This document shows, one piece after another, positions 5,460-11,988 of a stretch of 12,546 nucleotides of DNA. The stretch spans positions 1-12,546 of the forward strand of contig CBFDCQ010000091.1 of assembly GCA_965603355.1 (NCBI GenBank). Reading direction: 5' to 3'. Numbering within the stretch: position 1 is the stretch's first letter; every line of letters starts with the position of its first letter. The notes under the pieces are model-generated. The model searched no databases, had not been told where the DNA came from, and saw only the letters and a list, made by a program, of their open reading frames with translations. The stretch is from CBFDCQ01 sp965603355. GTDB taxonomy: Bacteria > Hydrogenedentota > CAZGCA01 > CBFDCQ01. Position numbers and translations under genes: made by a program.

Positions 5460-7874
5460 GTGTCGTTGAGGTGGTACCCAAATGTCAGGCTTCGCCGGCT
5501 GCTATTGGTGGCGGTGATTCTGTGCGTTCCGAATGCGTGGGGCCAGTCGAACAGGCGAGCACCGCGCGTCGGCTATCTCTACCCCGCCGGCGGACGGCAG
5601 GGTTCCGTTTTTCAGATCACGGCCGGCGGCCAGTTTCTTCGAGGTGTAAGCGACGCGTATGTTTCCGGTGAAGGCGTGCGTGCCCGCGTCATCAAGCATT
5701 TCAAGCCGGTCAGAAATATTGACAAAGAACAGCGCCAGGAACTCGAGAGACGGTTCAGAGAATTGCGGCAAATGCGAATCGCTGAATTGCCCGAGGAGGA
5801 CCGGGACCTTATGCCTGGTGGAATGGGCTTCTCCGGAATGGGCATGGATGCGTCCGAGTCGCCTCCCCAGAGAAGCGGGACAGACACGAAAGCCATGACG
5901 CCGATTGAGCATCCGCTGTTGCACGACCTGGAAGACAAGAGCCTGAGAGAACTGCAGCACGCGGCGTACCATCTCCGCTTTCCCAGGCGGAAGAGACAGC
6001 GCAATACCCAGATCGGCGAGACAGTGCTGATCGAAATCGCGATCGATCCCGGTGCTGCACCCGGCGACCGGGAGCTGCGGCTCGAGACTCCCTTGGGTCT
6101 GACCAATCCGATGGTGTTCCAGGTGGGGCAGGTGCCGGAGGTCTACGAGCTGGAGCCAAATGACCCGAACAGCCCGGCCAGATTGCCGACACCACCGCCT
6201 CTCGATCTGCCGGTCTTGCTGAATGGGCAGGTCATGCCGGGAGACGTGGATCGGTTCCGGTTCCGGGCACAGCCAGGACAGCAGCTCGTGATCGAGGCGC
6301 GGGCCCGGCGGCTGATTCCGTATCTGGCCGACGCCGTGCCCGGCTGGTTTCAGGCCACGCTGGCCCTCTACGACCCGAACGGCACCGAACTTGCGTTCAC
6401 GGACGATTACCGTTTCGACCCCGACCCGGTTCTCTTCTACGAGATTCCGGCACACGGCATATACAAGCTGGAGATCCGCGACTCCATCTATCGAGGGCGG
6501 GAGGATTTCGTGTACCGTATTGCCGTGGGGGAACGGCCTTTTATAACGCAGTCATTTCCCCTGGGCGGCCGCACAGGCGTCAAGACGGTCGCGTCGATCG
6601 ACGGATGGAACCTCTGGAGTGCCCGGTTGCCGCTTGACACCCAGCCCGGCGTCGACCGTATTCGGCAGACTGTGTTGCACCAGGACGGCAACGTCTCGAA
6701 TCGCGTGACCTATGCCGTCGACTCGCTGCCCGAGTGCGAGGAAACCGAACCTAACGACACGGCAGGGGACGCGCAGCAGATCGACCTGCCTCGTATCGTC
6801 AACGGCCGCATCGCGCGGCCCGGCGACGTGGACCTATTCCGGTTCGAGGGCCGCGCCGGGGATGAAGTGGTAGCCGAGGTGTATGCTCGCAGGCTGCATT
6901 CCCCGCTGGACTCGCTACTGCGGCTGACCGACGCATCGGGTAACGTGCTCGAACTGAACGATGATCATGTGATTAAGGATGGTCACCTGCATAAGGATAT
7001 TGTGGGATTGGTCACCCATCACGCCGATTCGTATCTGCGTGCCCGACTGCCGAACGATGGCATTTACTATCTGCATTTGGCCGATTCGCAGCATCACGGA
7101 AGCGCTGCCCACGCCTATCGCGTGCGCATTGGGTCCCCGCGGCCCGATTTCGCGCTGCGCGTGACGCCTTCGAGCATAAACGTGCCAGCCGGGAGTGCAG
7201 TTCCGGTGAGCGTTCACGCGCTGCGGAAAGACGGTTTCGACGGCGACATCGAGGTGGTGGTGGAAGACGCGCCCGCCGGGTTTGTGCTGGATGGCGGGAG
7301 GATTCCCGGCGGCCGCGACCGCGTTCGAATGACCTTGACGGCGCCGCCGGCACCGCTCGATCAGCCGGTTGTCCTGCAACTGCAAGGACGGGCCTGGATC
7401 GACGGGCACACTGTCACCCGGCCGGTCGTTCCCGCGGAAGATATGATGCAGGCGTTCCTCTACCGACACCTGGTGCCGTCCCAAGAACTCATGGTCGCGG
7501 TCCCGGGCAGACGCCGCGGGGTGCCCGTGACAGTGGCCGGCGACAGTCCTGTCCGAATCCCGGAAGGAGGCACGGCCAACGTGTTAATCAAAACCCCCAG
7601 ACGTTGGAGGGTGCGCGAGCGGGAGGTCGTGCTCGAGCTCGACGAACCGCCCGAGGGCGTCACCCTTCAGGATGTGACCGCTGTGCCCGAGGGCCTGGTG
7701 CTGCTGTTGAAAGCCGATGGCGATGCGGTAAAGGCCGGGTTTGAAGACAACCTGATCGTCGAGGCTTTCACGGAATCTGCGGGCAGGAAGCAACGCGGCA
7801 ACGCCCCAGCACAGAAACGGCAAGTATCTCTCGGTGTGCTGCCGGCTATCCCCTTTGAAATCGTGCAGCGATAA
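5460..7874 (+). CDS. Large secreted protein with two PPC (pre-peptidase C-terminal) domains
   Basis: 804 aa from GTG 5460. The signal peptide has an unusual n-region (MSLRWYPNVRLRR) followed by LLLVAVILCVPNAWG. Next come an IPT/TIG-like segment (about 36-75), a charged, helical linker rich in Glu/Arg with a Met/Gly patch (about 80-190), and PPC domain 1 (about 226-355: EPNDPNSP, GDVDRFRFRAQPGQ, DPNGTELAFTDDY, GIYKLEIRDS). PPC domain 2 lies at about 428-555 (EETEPNDTAGDAQQI, GDVDLFRFEGRAGD, GIYYLHLADS), followed by Ig-like strands with a VVPAEDMMQAFLYRHLVP motif. Proteins of this layout accompany DUF1549/DUF1501 genes in planctomycetes. They are presumed surface or periplasmic binding proteins with no known catalytic residues. 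Codons 11-74 repeat the truncated copy at 3277. Lengths suggest the native protein began MKTLRR and would have been 797 aa. The 3' end appears intact. Confidence 0.88.
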   Translation: MSLRWYPNVRLRRLLLVAVILCVPNAWGQSNRRAPRVGYLYPAGGRQGSVFQITAGGQFLRGVSDAYVSGEGVRARVIKHFKPVRNIDKEQRQELERRFRELRQMRIAELPEEDRDLMPGGMGFSGMGMDASESPPQRSGTDTKAMTPIEHPLLHDLEDKSLRELQHAAYHLRFPRRKRQRNTQIGETVLIEIAIDPGAAPGDRELRLETPLGLTNPMVFQVGQVPEVYELEPNDPNSPARLPTPPPLDLPVLLNGQVMPGDVDRFRFRAQPGQQLVIEARARRLIPYLADAVPGWFQATLALYDPNGTELAFTDDYRFDPDPVLFYEIPAHGIYKLEIRDSIYRGREDFVYRIAVGERPFITQSFPLGGRTGVKTVASIDGWNLWSARLPLDTQPGVDRIRQTVLHQDGNVSNRVTYAVDSLPECEETEPNDTAGDAQQIDLPRIVNGRIARPGDVDLFRFEGRAGDEVVAEVYARRLHSPLDSLLRLTDASGNVLELNDDHVIKDGHLHKDIVGLVTHHADSYLRARLPNDGIYYLHLADSQHHGSAAHAYRVRIGSPRPDFALRVTPSSINVPAGSAVPVSVHALRKDGFDGDIEVVVEDAPAGFVLDGGRIPGGRDRVRMTLTAPPAPLDQPVVLQLQGRAWIDGHTVTRPVVPAEDMMQAFLYRHLVPSQELMVAVPGRRRGVPVTVAGDSPVRIPEGGTANVLIKTPRRWRVREREVVLELDEPPEGVTLQDVTAVPEGLVLLLKADGDAVKAGFEDNLIVEAFTESAGRKQRGNAPAQKRQVSLGVLPAIPFEIVQR
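5490..5681 (+). repeat. 192-bp direct repeat, right copy (within the full-length PPC gene)
   Basis: Partner of 3286-3477, offset 2,204 bp, gap-free, 7 mismatches. Both copies are read in the same phase of the PPC protein, so a crossover between them would rebuild one intact gene with the native ATG and delete the block. Confidence 0.92.
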
Positions 7875-7948
7875 CCGTGTGACCCTATCCCGTCGGGAAG
7901 GCAATATCGTGAGCCAGAACAAAAGCTTGGCAGTACAGAAAATAAATC

Positions 7949-7978
7949 TTGACAATGAACGAACCTAAGGTCTAAGAT
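7949..7978 (+). promoter_or_regulatory. Sigma-70-like promoter of the peroxidase/phosphoesterase/cytochrome operon
   Basis: TTGACA (7949-7954), 18-nt spacer, TAAGAT (7973-7978, 4 of 6). Transcription would begin near 7985, after the upstream ATG at 7983, which supports the start at 8019 with its strong ribosome site. The rest of the 7875-8018 gap shows no clear terminator, only the short palindrome TCCCGTCGGGA near 7889-7899, without a loop or T-run. Confidence 0.55.
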
Positions 7979-8018
7979 AAAGATGGCCCAAGGATTGTCA
8001 CTAGCAGGAGGTGCCCTC

Positions 8019-9173
8019 ATGAAGAAACTCCCTTACCTATACGCCATGGTTCTTGTCGTGGGGTTTGTCTGCGCACTGGGTGTGACTGCGGAAAAGCCAC
8101 CTGGGCCCTCACCTCCTTTAGGCTTACCGCCCGTCCCCTACCCGGAGGATAATCCTCAGACGCCCGAGAAGATCGCTCTCGGAGACAAACTCTTCGACGA
8201 TACGAGGTTCAGTACCACGAGCGAGGTGAGTTGCGCTACGTGCCATGCGGAAGACAAGGCCTTCACCGATAGTCCCCTGAGCGTCTCGGAGGGCATCAAC
8301 AAGCTCACGGGAACGCGCAACGCACCCACTGTAATCAACTCCGTGTACTTCGAGACGATGTTCTGGGACGGCCGGTCGCCCAGCCTGGAGGACCAGGCGT
8401 TACACCCGTTCGTGAACCCAGTGGAAATGGGGCTCGAGAACCATCAGCCAATACTCGACATCGTCCGCTCAGACCCCGAGTATGTCAAGGCGTTTAAGGC
8501 CGTCTTCGGCAAGACCGGCGACGAGATTACCATGACGGAGGTAACTCAGGCAATTGCCGCGTTTGAACGCACGCAGGTTTCCGGCAACTCGCCGTTCGAT
8601 CGCTGGTATTTTGGCGGCGAAGAGAACGCGCTAACGGAGGCACAGAAACGCGGGTTCGACCTCTTCGTGAACAAGGGACGCTGCGTCTCGTGCCACGTTG
8701 TCGAGCAGACACAGGCGCTGTTCACGGATAACCGGTTCCACAACATCGGCGTGGGGATCAACGATATTCAGGACGACGTGCCCGAGCTGGCCGGCGAGTT
8801 CCTCAAGGCCGAGGCTACTCTCTCTGAGGTCGACGTCAAGGTGCTGACCGACAAGCGGACGTCGGAGCTCGGCAGGTTCGCAGTGACACGTGGTTTCGAC
8901 GATCTCGGCGCCTTCAAGACACCGACACTGCGCAACATAGCCGTTACTGCCCCCTACATGCACGACGGCAGCCTGGCGACGTTCGAGGATGTGATGGAAC
9001 ACTACGACCACGGTGGGGTAACCAACGAGGACGATCCCGTGAACGACTTTCTCAGTGGCGGCATCCGTCCGCTTGACCTGACCGACGAAGAAGAAGCCGA
9101 TCTGGTGGCGTTCATGGAGGCGCTCACCAGTCCCGAATACGCCCACTTGGCCGAAACGGCCGGCGGCGAGTAG
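8019..9173 (+). CDS. Di-haem cytochrome c peroxidase / MauG family protein
   Basis: 384 aa from ATG 8019, with AGGAGGTG (8006-8013) at ideal spacing. The signal peptide runs MKKLPYLYAMVLVVGFVCALGVTA, so the protein is exported and matured with haem c outside the membrane. The two haem-binding motifs of the bacterial CCP/MauG family are CATCH (72-76) and CVSCH (222-226). Other family marks are GTRNAPTVINS, FWDGRSPSLEDQA, NPVEMG, DNRFHNIGVG, and FKTPTLRNIAVTAPYMHDGS with Met314 as the probable axial ligand of the electron-transfer haem. Family members reduce hydrogen peroxide using electrons from small cytochromes, or carry out long-range oxidations (MauG type); sequence alone does not decide. 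The gene heads a three-gene unit, and the small cytochrome at 10259 is a plausible electron partner. Confidence 0.93.
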   Translation: MKKLPYLYAMVLVVGFVCALGVTAEKPPGPSPPLGLPPVPYPEDNPQTPEKIALGDKLFDDTRFSTTSEVSCATCHAEDKAFTDSPLSVSEGINKLTGTRNAPTVINSVYFETMFWDGRSPSLEDQALHPFVNPVEMGLENHQPILDIVRSDPEYVKAFKAVFGKTGDEITMTEVTQAIAAFERTQVSGNSPFDRWYFGGEENALTEAQKRGFDLFVNKGRCVSCHVVEQTQALFTDNRFHNIGVGINDIQDDVPELAGEFLKAEATLSEVDVKVLTDKRTSELGRFAVTRGFDDLGAFKTPTLRNIAVTAPYMHDGSLATFEDVMEHYDHGGVTNEDDPVNDFLSGGIRPLDLTDEEEADLVAFMEALTSPEYAHLAETAGGE

Positions 9174-9184
9174 AGGAGGCGATC

Positions 9185-10246
9185 ATGAGCGAATTTCGTC
9201 CGACCCGACGCGAGTTCATCAAGAGCGTGGGAGCGCTTGCCGCGGTGAGCACGGTCAAGCTCGCCTTCGCCGACTCGCACAAACACTTTACGTTCGCGTA
9301 CATCTCCGACTCGCATATCCAGCATGTCAAAGGCACGGAGTTCGTGCGCAACTGGGACCGTGGGCTTATCCGCGCGGTTGCTGAGACTAACCTGCTGCAG
9401 CCCAAGCCCGACTTCGTAATGTTCGGGGGCGACCTCGCCCAGCTCGGCACCAAGGCCGAGCTCGACCACGGAGCCGAGATGCTTGCTAAACTGGACTACG
9501 ACGTGCACTGCGTGATGGGCGAGCACGACTACTACCTCGATCTGGGCAAGTACTGGTCGGAGCTGTTCGGTCCTCACTACTACAGTTGGGACCACAAGGG
9601 CGTGCACTTCGTCACGCTCAACAGCATCGTCACCTACGACGAGTGGACGCACGAACGATGGCCTACGGCTGAGCAGCGGATGCTGGAAATGGCCGGGCTG
9701 GACAACCCGAACGGCTCGCCGTTCATGGTGGGCGAAGAGCAGCGCGCGTGGCTCAGCAAGGACCTGGAGAAGGTCAAGAAGGACACGCCCGTGGTGGTGT
9801 TCTCGCACTCTCCCATCCAGAAGATCTACAAGGGATGGAACTTCTGGACCGAGGACGCGGAGGAGGTGCAGGCGTTGCTGCGGCCGTTCGACGATGTCAC
9901 CGTGGTGTACGGTCACGTGCACCAGATCCAGTACAATCAGATCGGCAACATCAGCTTTCATGCGGTGATGGCTACCGCATGGCCCTGGCCGTACCCGCAA
10001 AGCTACGCCCAGTCGAATAGTCATGTACCGGAGCTCACCGTTCGCATGAACCGTGCGGACCCGTTCTTCGAGCGCGATGCCACCGGCTGGCAGTTCATCG
10101 ACATGAACAGCGGACGAGTGGCTATGAACTACAACCTGTACAACAACACGAATCGGACCGTTGCGTTCAACCCTGAGACCGGGCAGCCCGAGGACAGCGC
10201 GTACCAGGACGCGGACCGTCGGAGCGCCCCGCAGACCCACTACTAG
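9185..10246 (+). CDS. Tat-exported calcineurin-like metallophosphoesterase, GEHD variant
   Basis: 353 aa. It starts 11 nt after the peroxidase stop with AGGAGG at 9174-9179. The twin-arginine signal is TRREFIKSVGALAAV, close to the S/T-RR-x-F-L-K consensus, so the enzyme is exported folded, probably with its metals bound. The five dinuclear-metal motifs are present: DSHI (Asp42, His44), GGDLAQ (Asp83), GEHDYY (Glu113, His114), SHSP (His208) and GHVH (His244, His246). The canonical third motif is GNH(D/E), where the Asn is a bridging or metal-2 ligand; here it is Glu. The C-terminal half is rich in aromatic residues (AWPWPYPQSY). The substrate is unknown: phosphate esters are the default, but its place between a haem peroxidase and a SoxA-like cytochrome suggests a redox-linked role. 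Confidence 0.9.
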   Translation: MSEFRPTRREFIKSVGALAAVSTVKLAFADSHKHFTFAYISDSHIQHVKGTEFVRNWDRGLIRAVAETNLLQPKPDFVMFGGDLAQLGTKAELDHGAEMLAKLDYDVHCVMGEHDYYLDLGKYWSELFGPHYYSWDHKGVHFVTLNSIVTYDEWTHERWPTAEQRMLEMAGLDNPNGSPFMVGEEQRAWLSKDLEKVKKDTPVVVFSHSPIQKIYKGWNFWTEDAEEVQALLRPFDDVTVVYGHVHQIQYNQIGNISFHAVMATAWPWPYPQSYAQSNSHVPELTVRMNRADPFFERDATGWQFIDMNSGRVAMNYNLYNNTNRTVAFNPETGQPEDSAYQDADRRSAPQTHY

Positions 10247-10258
10247 GAGGAGAGAACG

Positions 10259-10672
10259 ATGTCCAGGAAGAACTTGGGAGTAGCGTTCGCGGCGGCCGTT
10301 GCTGTCGTGCTGGTGGGTTCAATCGTGATCCTCGCCGACGAGTTCACTGAAAAGGACAAGAAACGGTGGCAGGACGAGTTCATGAGCGTGGTGAAAAAGG
10401 GTCGCGAGCTATGGGTAAGCCCGGAACTGGGCACCAACGGGGTAGCGTGTGCTCAGTGCCATCCGAATGCGGCAAATACGCATCCTGAGACGTACCCCAA
10501 GTTCCAACAGCAGCTTGGCAGGGTGATCCCCCTCCGCGACATGATCAACTGGTGCCTCACGCACCCGCTCGAGGGAAAGGCGCTCAAGCTCGATGACCCG
10601 AAGATGGTGGCCATCGAGGCATATGTCACGTACGAGCGGCGCGGCGTGAAATTGGCTCCTGGCAAGCACTAG
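10259..10672 (+). CDS. Small exported monohaem cytochrome c, SoxA-like
   Basis: 137 aa. It lies 12 nt after the phosphoesterase stop, with AGGAGG at 10245-10250 overlapping that stop. The N-terminus (MSRKN, then a hydrophobic stretch to about residue 26, ILA-DEF) is a signal peptide or membrane anchor. One haem motif, CAQCH, is at 64-68. Downstream, LGRVIPLRDMINWCLTHPL and the final MVAIEAYVTYERRG follow the pattern of SoxA-type cytochrome domains, where a Cys in an I-N-x-C context serves as a thiolate axial ligand; here that would be Cys99. No Met in a typical axial-ligand context is seen. It probably exchanges electrons with the upstream di-haem protein. The SoxA resemblance is recognised from motif pattern only. 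Confidence 0.85.
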   Translation: MSRKNLGVAFAAAVAVVLVGSIVILADEFTEKDKKRWQDEFMSVVKKGRELWVSPELGTNGVACAQCHPNAANTHPETYPKFQQQLGRVIPLRDMINWCLTHPLEGKALKLDDPKMVAIEAYVTYERRGVKLAPGKH

Positions 10673-10926
10673 GGGCGGCCCCGCGCGCGGGTGTGTATTG
10701 GTGCCCGTCAGCGAACCCACCTGACCGCCATATCGAAAGTCCGTCTGCTGGTGCAGTCTGCAGTTCAGCTAGACAGATCTGTGGTCTCCTCCGCAAGAAC
10801 TGCTCCGATGATAATGGGAAACCTCCGCAGCATTCGCTCGATACCCGTGCCTCAACCGATGAGAACTCCACTGTGAGCGGCCAAACAAGGAGGTGTATTC
10901 GTAAGTCCCCATATGAGAATGGATTG
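10673..10926. other. Intergenic region between convergent operons
   Basis: No supportable gene. Just after the cytochrome stop is a GC-rich palindromic patch, GGGGCGGCCCC (10672-10682) overlapping CCCGCGCGCGGG (10680-10691). It could form a short hairpin but lacks a T-run, so it is at best a weak terminator. AAGGAGGTG near 10888-10896 resembles a ribosome site, but the frame behind it closes at once or runs antisense through the tRNA. Confidence 0.4.
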
Positions 10927-11003
10927 TGGTGGGCGATACTGGACTCGAACCAGTGACCCCCTGCTTGTAGGGCAGGTGCTCTAGCCAACTGAGCTAATCG
11001 CCC
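10927..11003 (-). tRNA. tRNA-Val (anticodon UAC), CCA encoded
   Basis: On the minus strand a 77-nt tRNA can be folded by eye. The acceptor GGGCGAT pairs with ATCGCCC. The D arm is GCTC/GAGC around AGTTGGCTA. The anticodon stem is CCTGC/GCAGG with loop CCTACAA, giving anticodon TAC. The variable region is GGGTC, and the T arm is ACTGG/CCAGT with loop TTCGAGT. The discriminator is A, followed by a genomically encoded CCA (10927-10929). It is closely similar to the E. coli valine tRNA read from memory. It reads GUA and, by wobble, other GUN codons. Confidence 0.96.
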
Positions 11004-11015
11004 GACCAAGGCAAG

Positions 11016-11043
11016 ATTATACCGGAAATCCGTCCCTTGTCAA
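11016..11043 (-). promoter_or_regulatory. Consensus sigma-70 promoter of tRNA-Val
   Basis: On the minus strand, a perfect TTGACA (11043-11038), a 16-nt spacer and a perfect TATAAT (11021-11016) lie 12 nt before the mature tRNA 5' end. Transcription should start about 6 nt before the tRNA. It lies downstream of the kinase stop, so the tRNA has its own strong transcription. Confidence 0.85.
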
Positions 11044-11072
11044 GGCACATGAACATGGCGGGAGTCGCACCG

Positions 11073-11972
11073 CTAGAAGGAAACGAGCTGTCTGAACGCG
11101 TTGTATCGTTCCTCGATCATGGTTTCCGTCAGGCCGAGCAGGCCTTCCACGCCGAAGCTTTCCACGGCGAACGATGCCATTACCGTTCCGTATGCCACGG
11201 CCTCGCGCAAGGTCTGAGGATCTGAACTATCGGTGCGCGCAACGTGACCCATGAAGCCCCCCGCGAACGTGTCGCCCGCGCCTGTCGGGTCTAGAACCTT
11301 CTCCAAGGGAAACGCCGGCGCCGCGAAACACTCCTCCCGGCACACGAGGAAACAGCCGTGTTCCCCTTTCTTTACGACGACGGTTGGACACCCCATCTCC
11401 TGTATGGCGTTTGCCGCTTTGACGAGATTCGACCTGCCGCTGAGCTGCTTAGCTTCGGAATCGTTGATCATCAACGCATCGACTCTTCCAAGCACGTCGA
11501 GAAGCTCCTGCTTCGCGCCATCAATCCAGATGTTCATCGTGTCCATAGCGACAAACCGCGTGTCAGCCATCTGGTCGAGCACGTTGAGCTGAAGCGACGG
11601 CATGATATTGCCCAGGAATACGTAGTCTGTACTGCGGGCTTCGTTCGGGATGACCGGTCGGAACTCCTCAAACACGTTCAGCTCGGTGAATAACGTTTCC
11701 CGCTCGTTCATATCGTCGCTGTATCTTCCACCCCAGCGGAATGTGCCACCGGACCTCGTTTCCAGCCCGTCCAGATCGACGTTTCTGTCGCGAAGCAGCG
11801 CGATCGCGTCTTCCGGAAAATCGTCCCCGACGACGCCGACTATCTTGACCGGCGCGAAATGGCTCGCCGATAGGGCAAAGTACACCGCCGACCCGCCCAG
11901 CATCTCGTCCCGCTTCCCGAAAGGGGTCTCGACAGAGTCCAGCGCTACACTACCTACAACCAGTAATGACAT
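11073..11972 (-). CDS. PfkB-family carbohydrate/nucleoside kinase
   Basis: 299 aa from ATG 11972. An in-frame TTG at 11978 is less likely, because AGAGGAAG sits at good spacing before the ATG. This is a ribokinase/PfkB-fold ATP-dependent kinase. The N-terminal VVGSVALDSV and the GGSAVYFALSASHF segment form the substrate site. The C-terminal signature DPTGAGDTFAGGF holds the GAGD anion hole (231-234) with Asp234 as the catalytic base. The mid-protein INDSEAKQL and VVVKKGEHGCFL match the family's second-half pattern. The substrate cannot be told from sequence; ribose, adenosine, fructose-type and sugar-phosphate kinases all share these marks. It lies 16 nt after the YfcE-type gene and is probably cotranscribed with it. 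Confidence 0.9.
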   Translation of the reverse strand: MSLLVVGSVALDSVETPFGKRDEMLGGSAVYFALSASHFAPVKIVGVVGDDFPEDAIALLRDRNVDLDGLETRSGGTFRWGGRYSDDMNERETLFTELNVFEEFRPVIPNEARSTDYVFLGNIMPSLQLNVLDQMADTRFVAMDTMNIWIDGAKQELLDVLGRVDALMINDSEAKQLSGRSNLVKAANAIQEMGCPTVVVKKGEHGCFLVCREECFAAPAFPLEKVLDPTGAGDTFAGGFMGHVARTDSSDPQTLREAVAYGTVMASFAVESFGVEGLLGLTETMIEERYNAFRQLVSF

Positions 11973-11988
11973 GATCAACTTCCTCTCG

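Larger units (their letters stand above)
3478..5489. other. Inserted low-GC block between two copies of the PPC gene 5' end
   Basis: This ~2.0-kb segment is bounded exactly by the 192-bp repeats. It contains the galactose-binding-like fragment, a complete gene for a deacetylase-like protein (3740-5407), and a short leader with a strong ribosome site and GTG start that is fused to the second PPC copy. Four 60-base lines counted by hand inside the gene are 47-52% GC, whereas lines counted in the DUF1501 and PPC genes are 65-67%. No transposase, integrase or terminal inverted repeat is present, so the means of entry is unclear. A chimeric assembly is an alternative, but the 7 mismatches between repeats argue against a simple duplication error. 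Confidence 0.65.

Noticed and set aside
7889..7899. TCCCGTCGGGA as terminator after the PPC gene
   Set aside because: Only one central base, so no hairpin loop is possible, and no T-run follows.
9002..10240. 412-aa minus-strand open frame opposite the metallophosphoesterase
   Set aside because: A long shadow frame caused by high GC and codon bias; the plus-strand frame has all metallophosphoesterase motifs, a Tat signal and a ribosome site.
10693..10956. 87-aa plus-strand frame ending ...ILDSNQ
   Set aside because: The end is antisense tRNA sequence (a common spurious 'LDSNQ' ending), and there is no ribosome site or domain.
10927..11003. tRNA-Val as attachment site for an island spanning the left operons
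   Set aside because: I looked for a second copy of the tRNA 3' end near the left part of the window and saw none, and no integrase gene is present.
10626..11009. 127-aa minus-strand open frame beginning MVGRLAQLARAPALQ
   Set aside because: Its start is the translated tRNA-Val, a well-known false ORF type; the rest has no recognisable domain and runs antisense to the end of the cytochrome gene.
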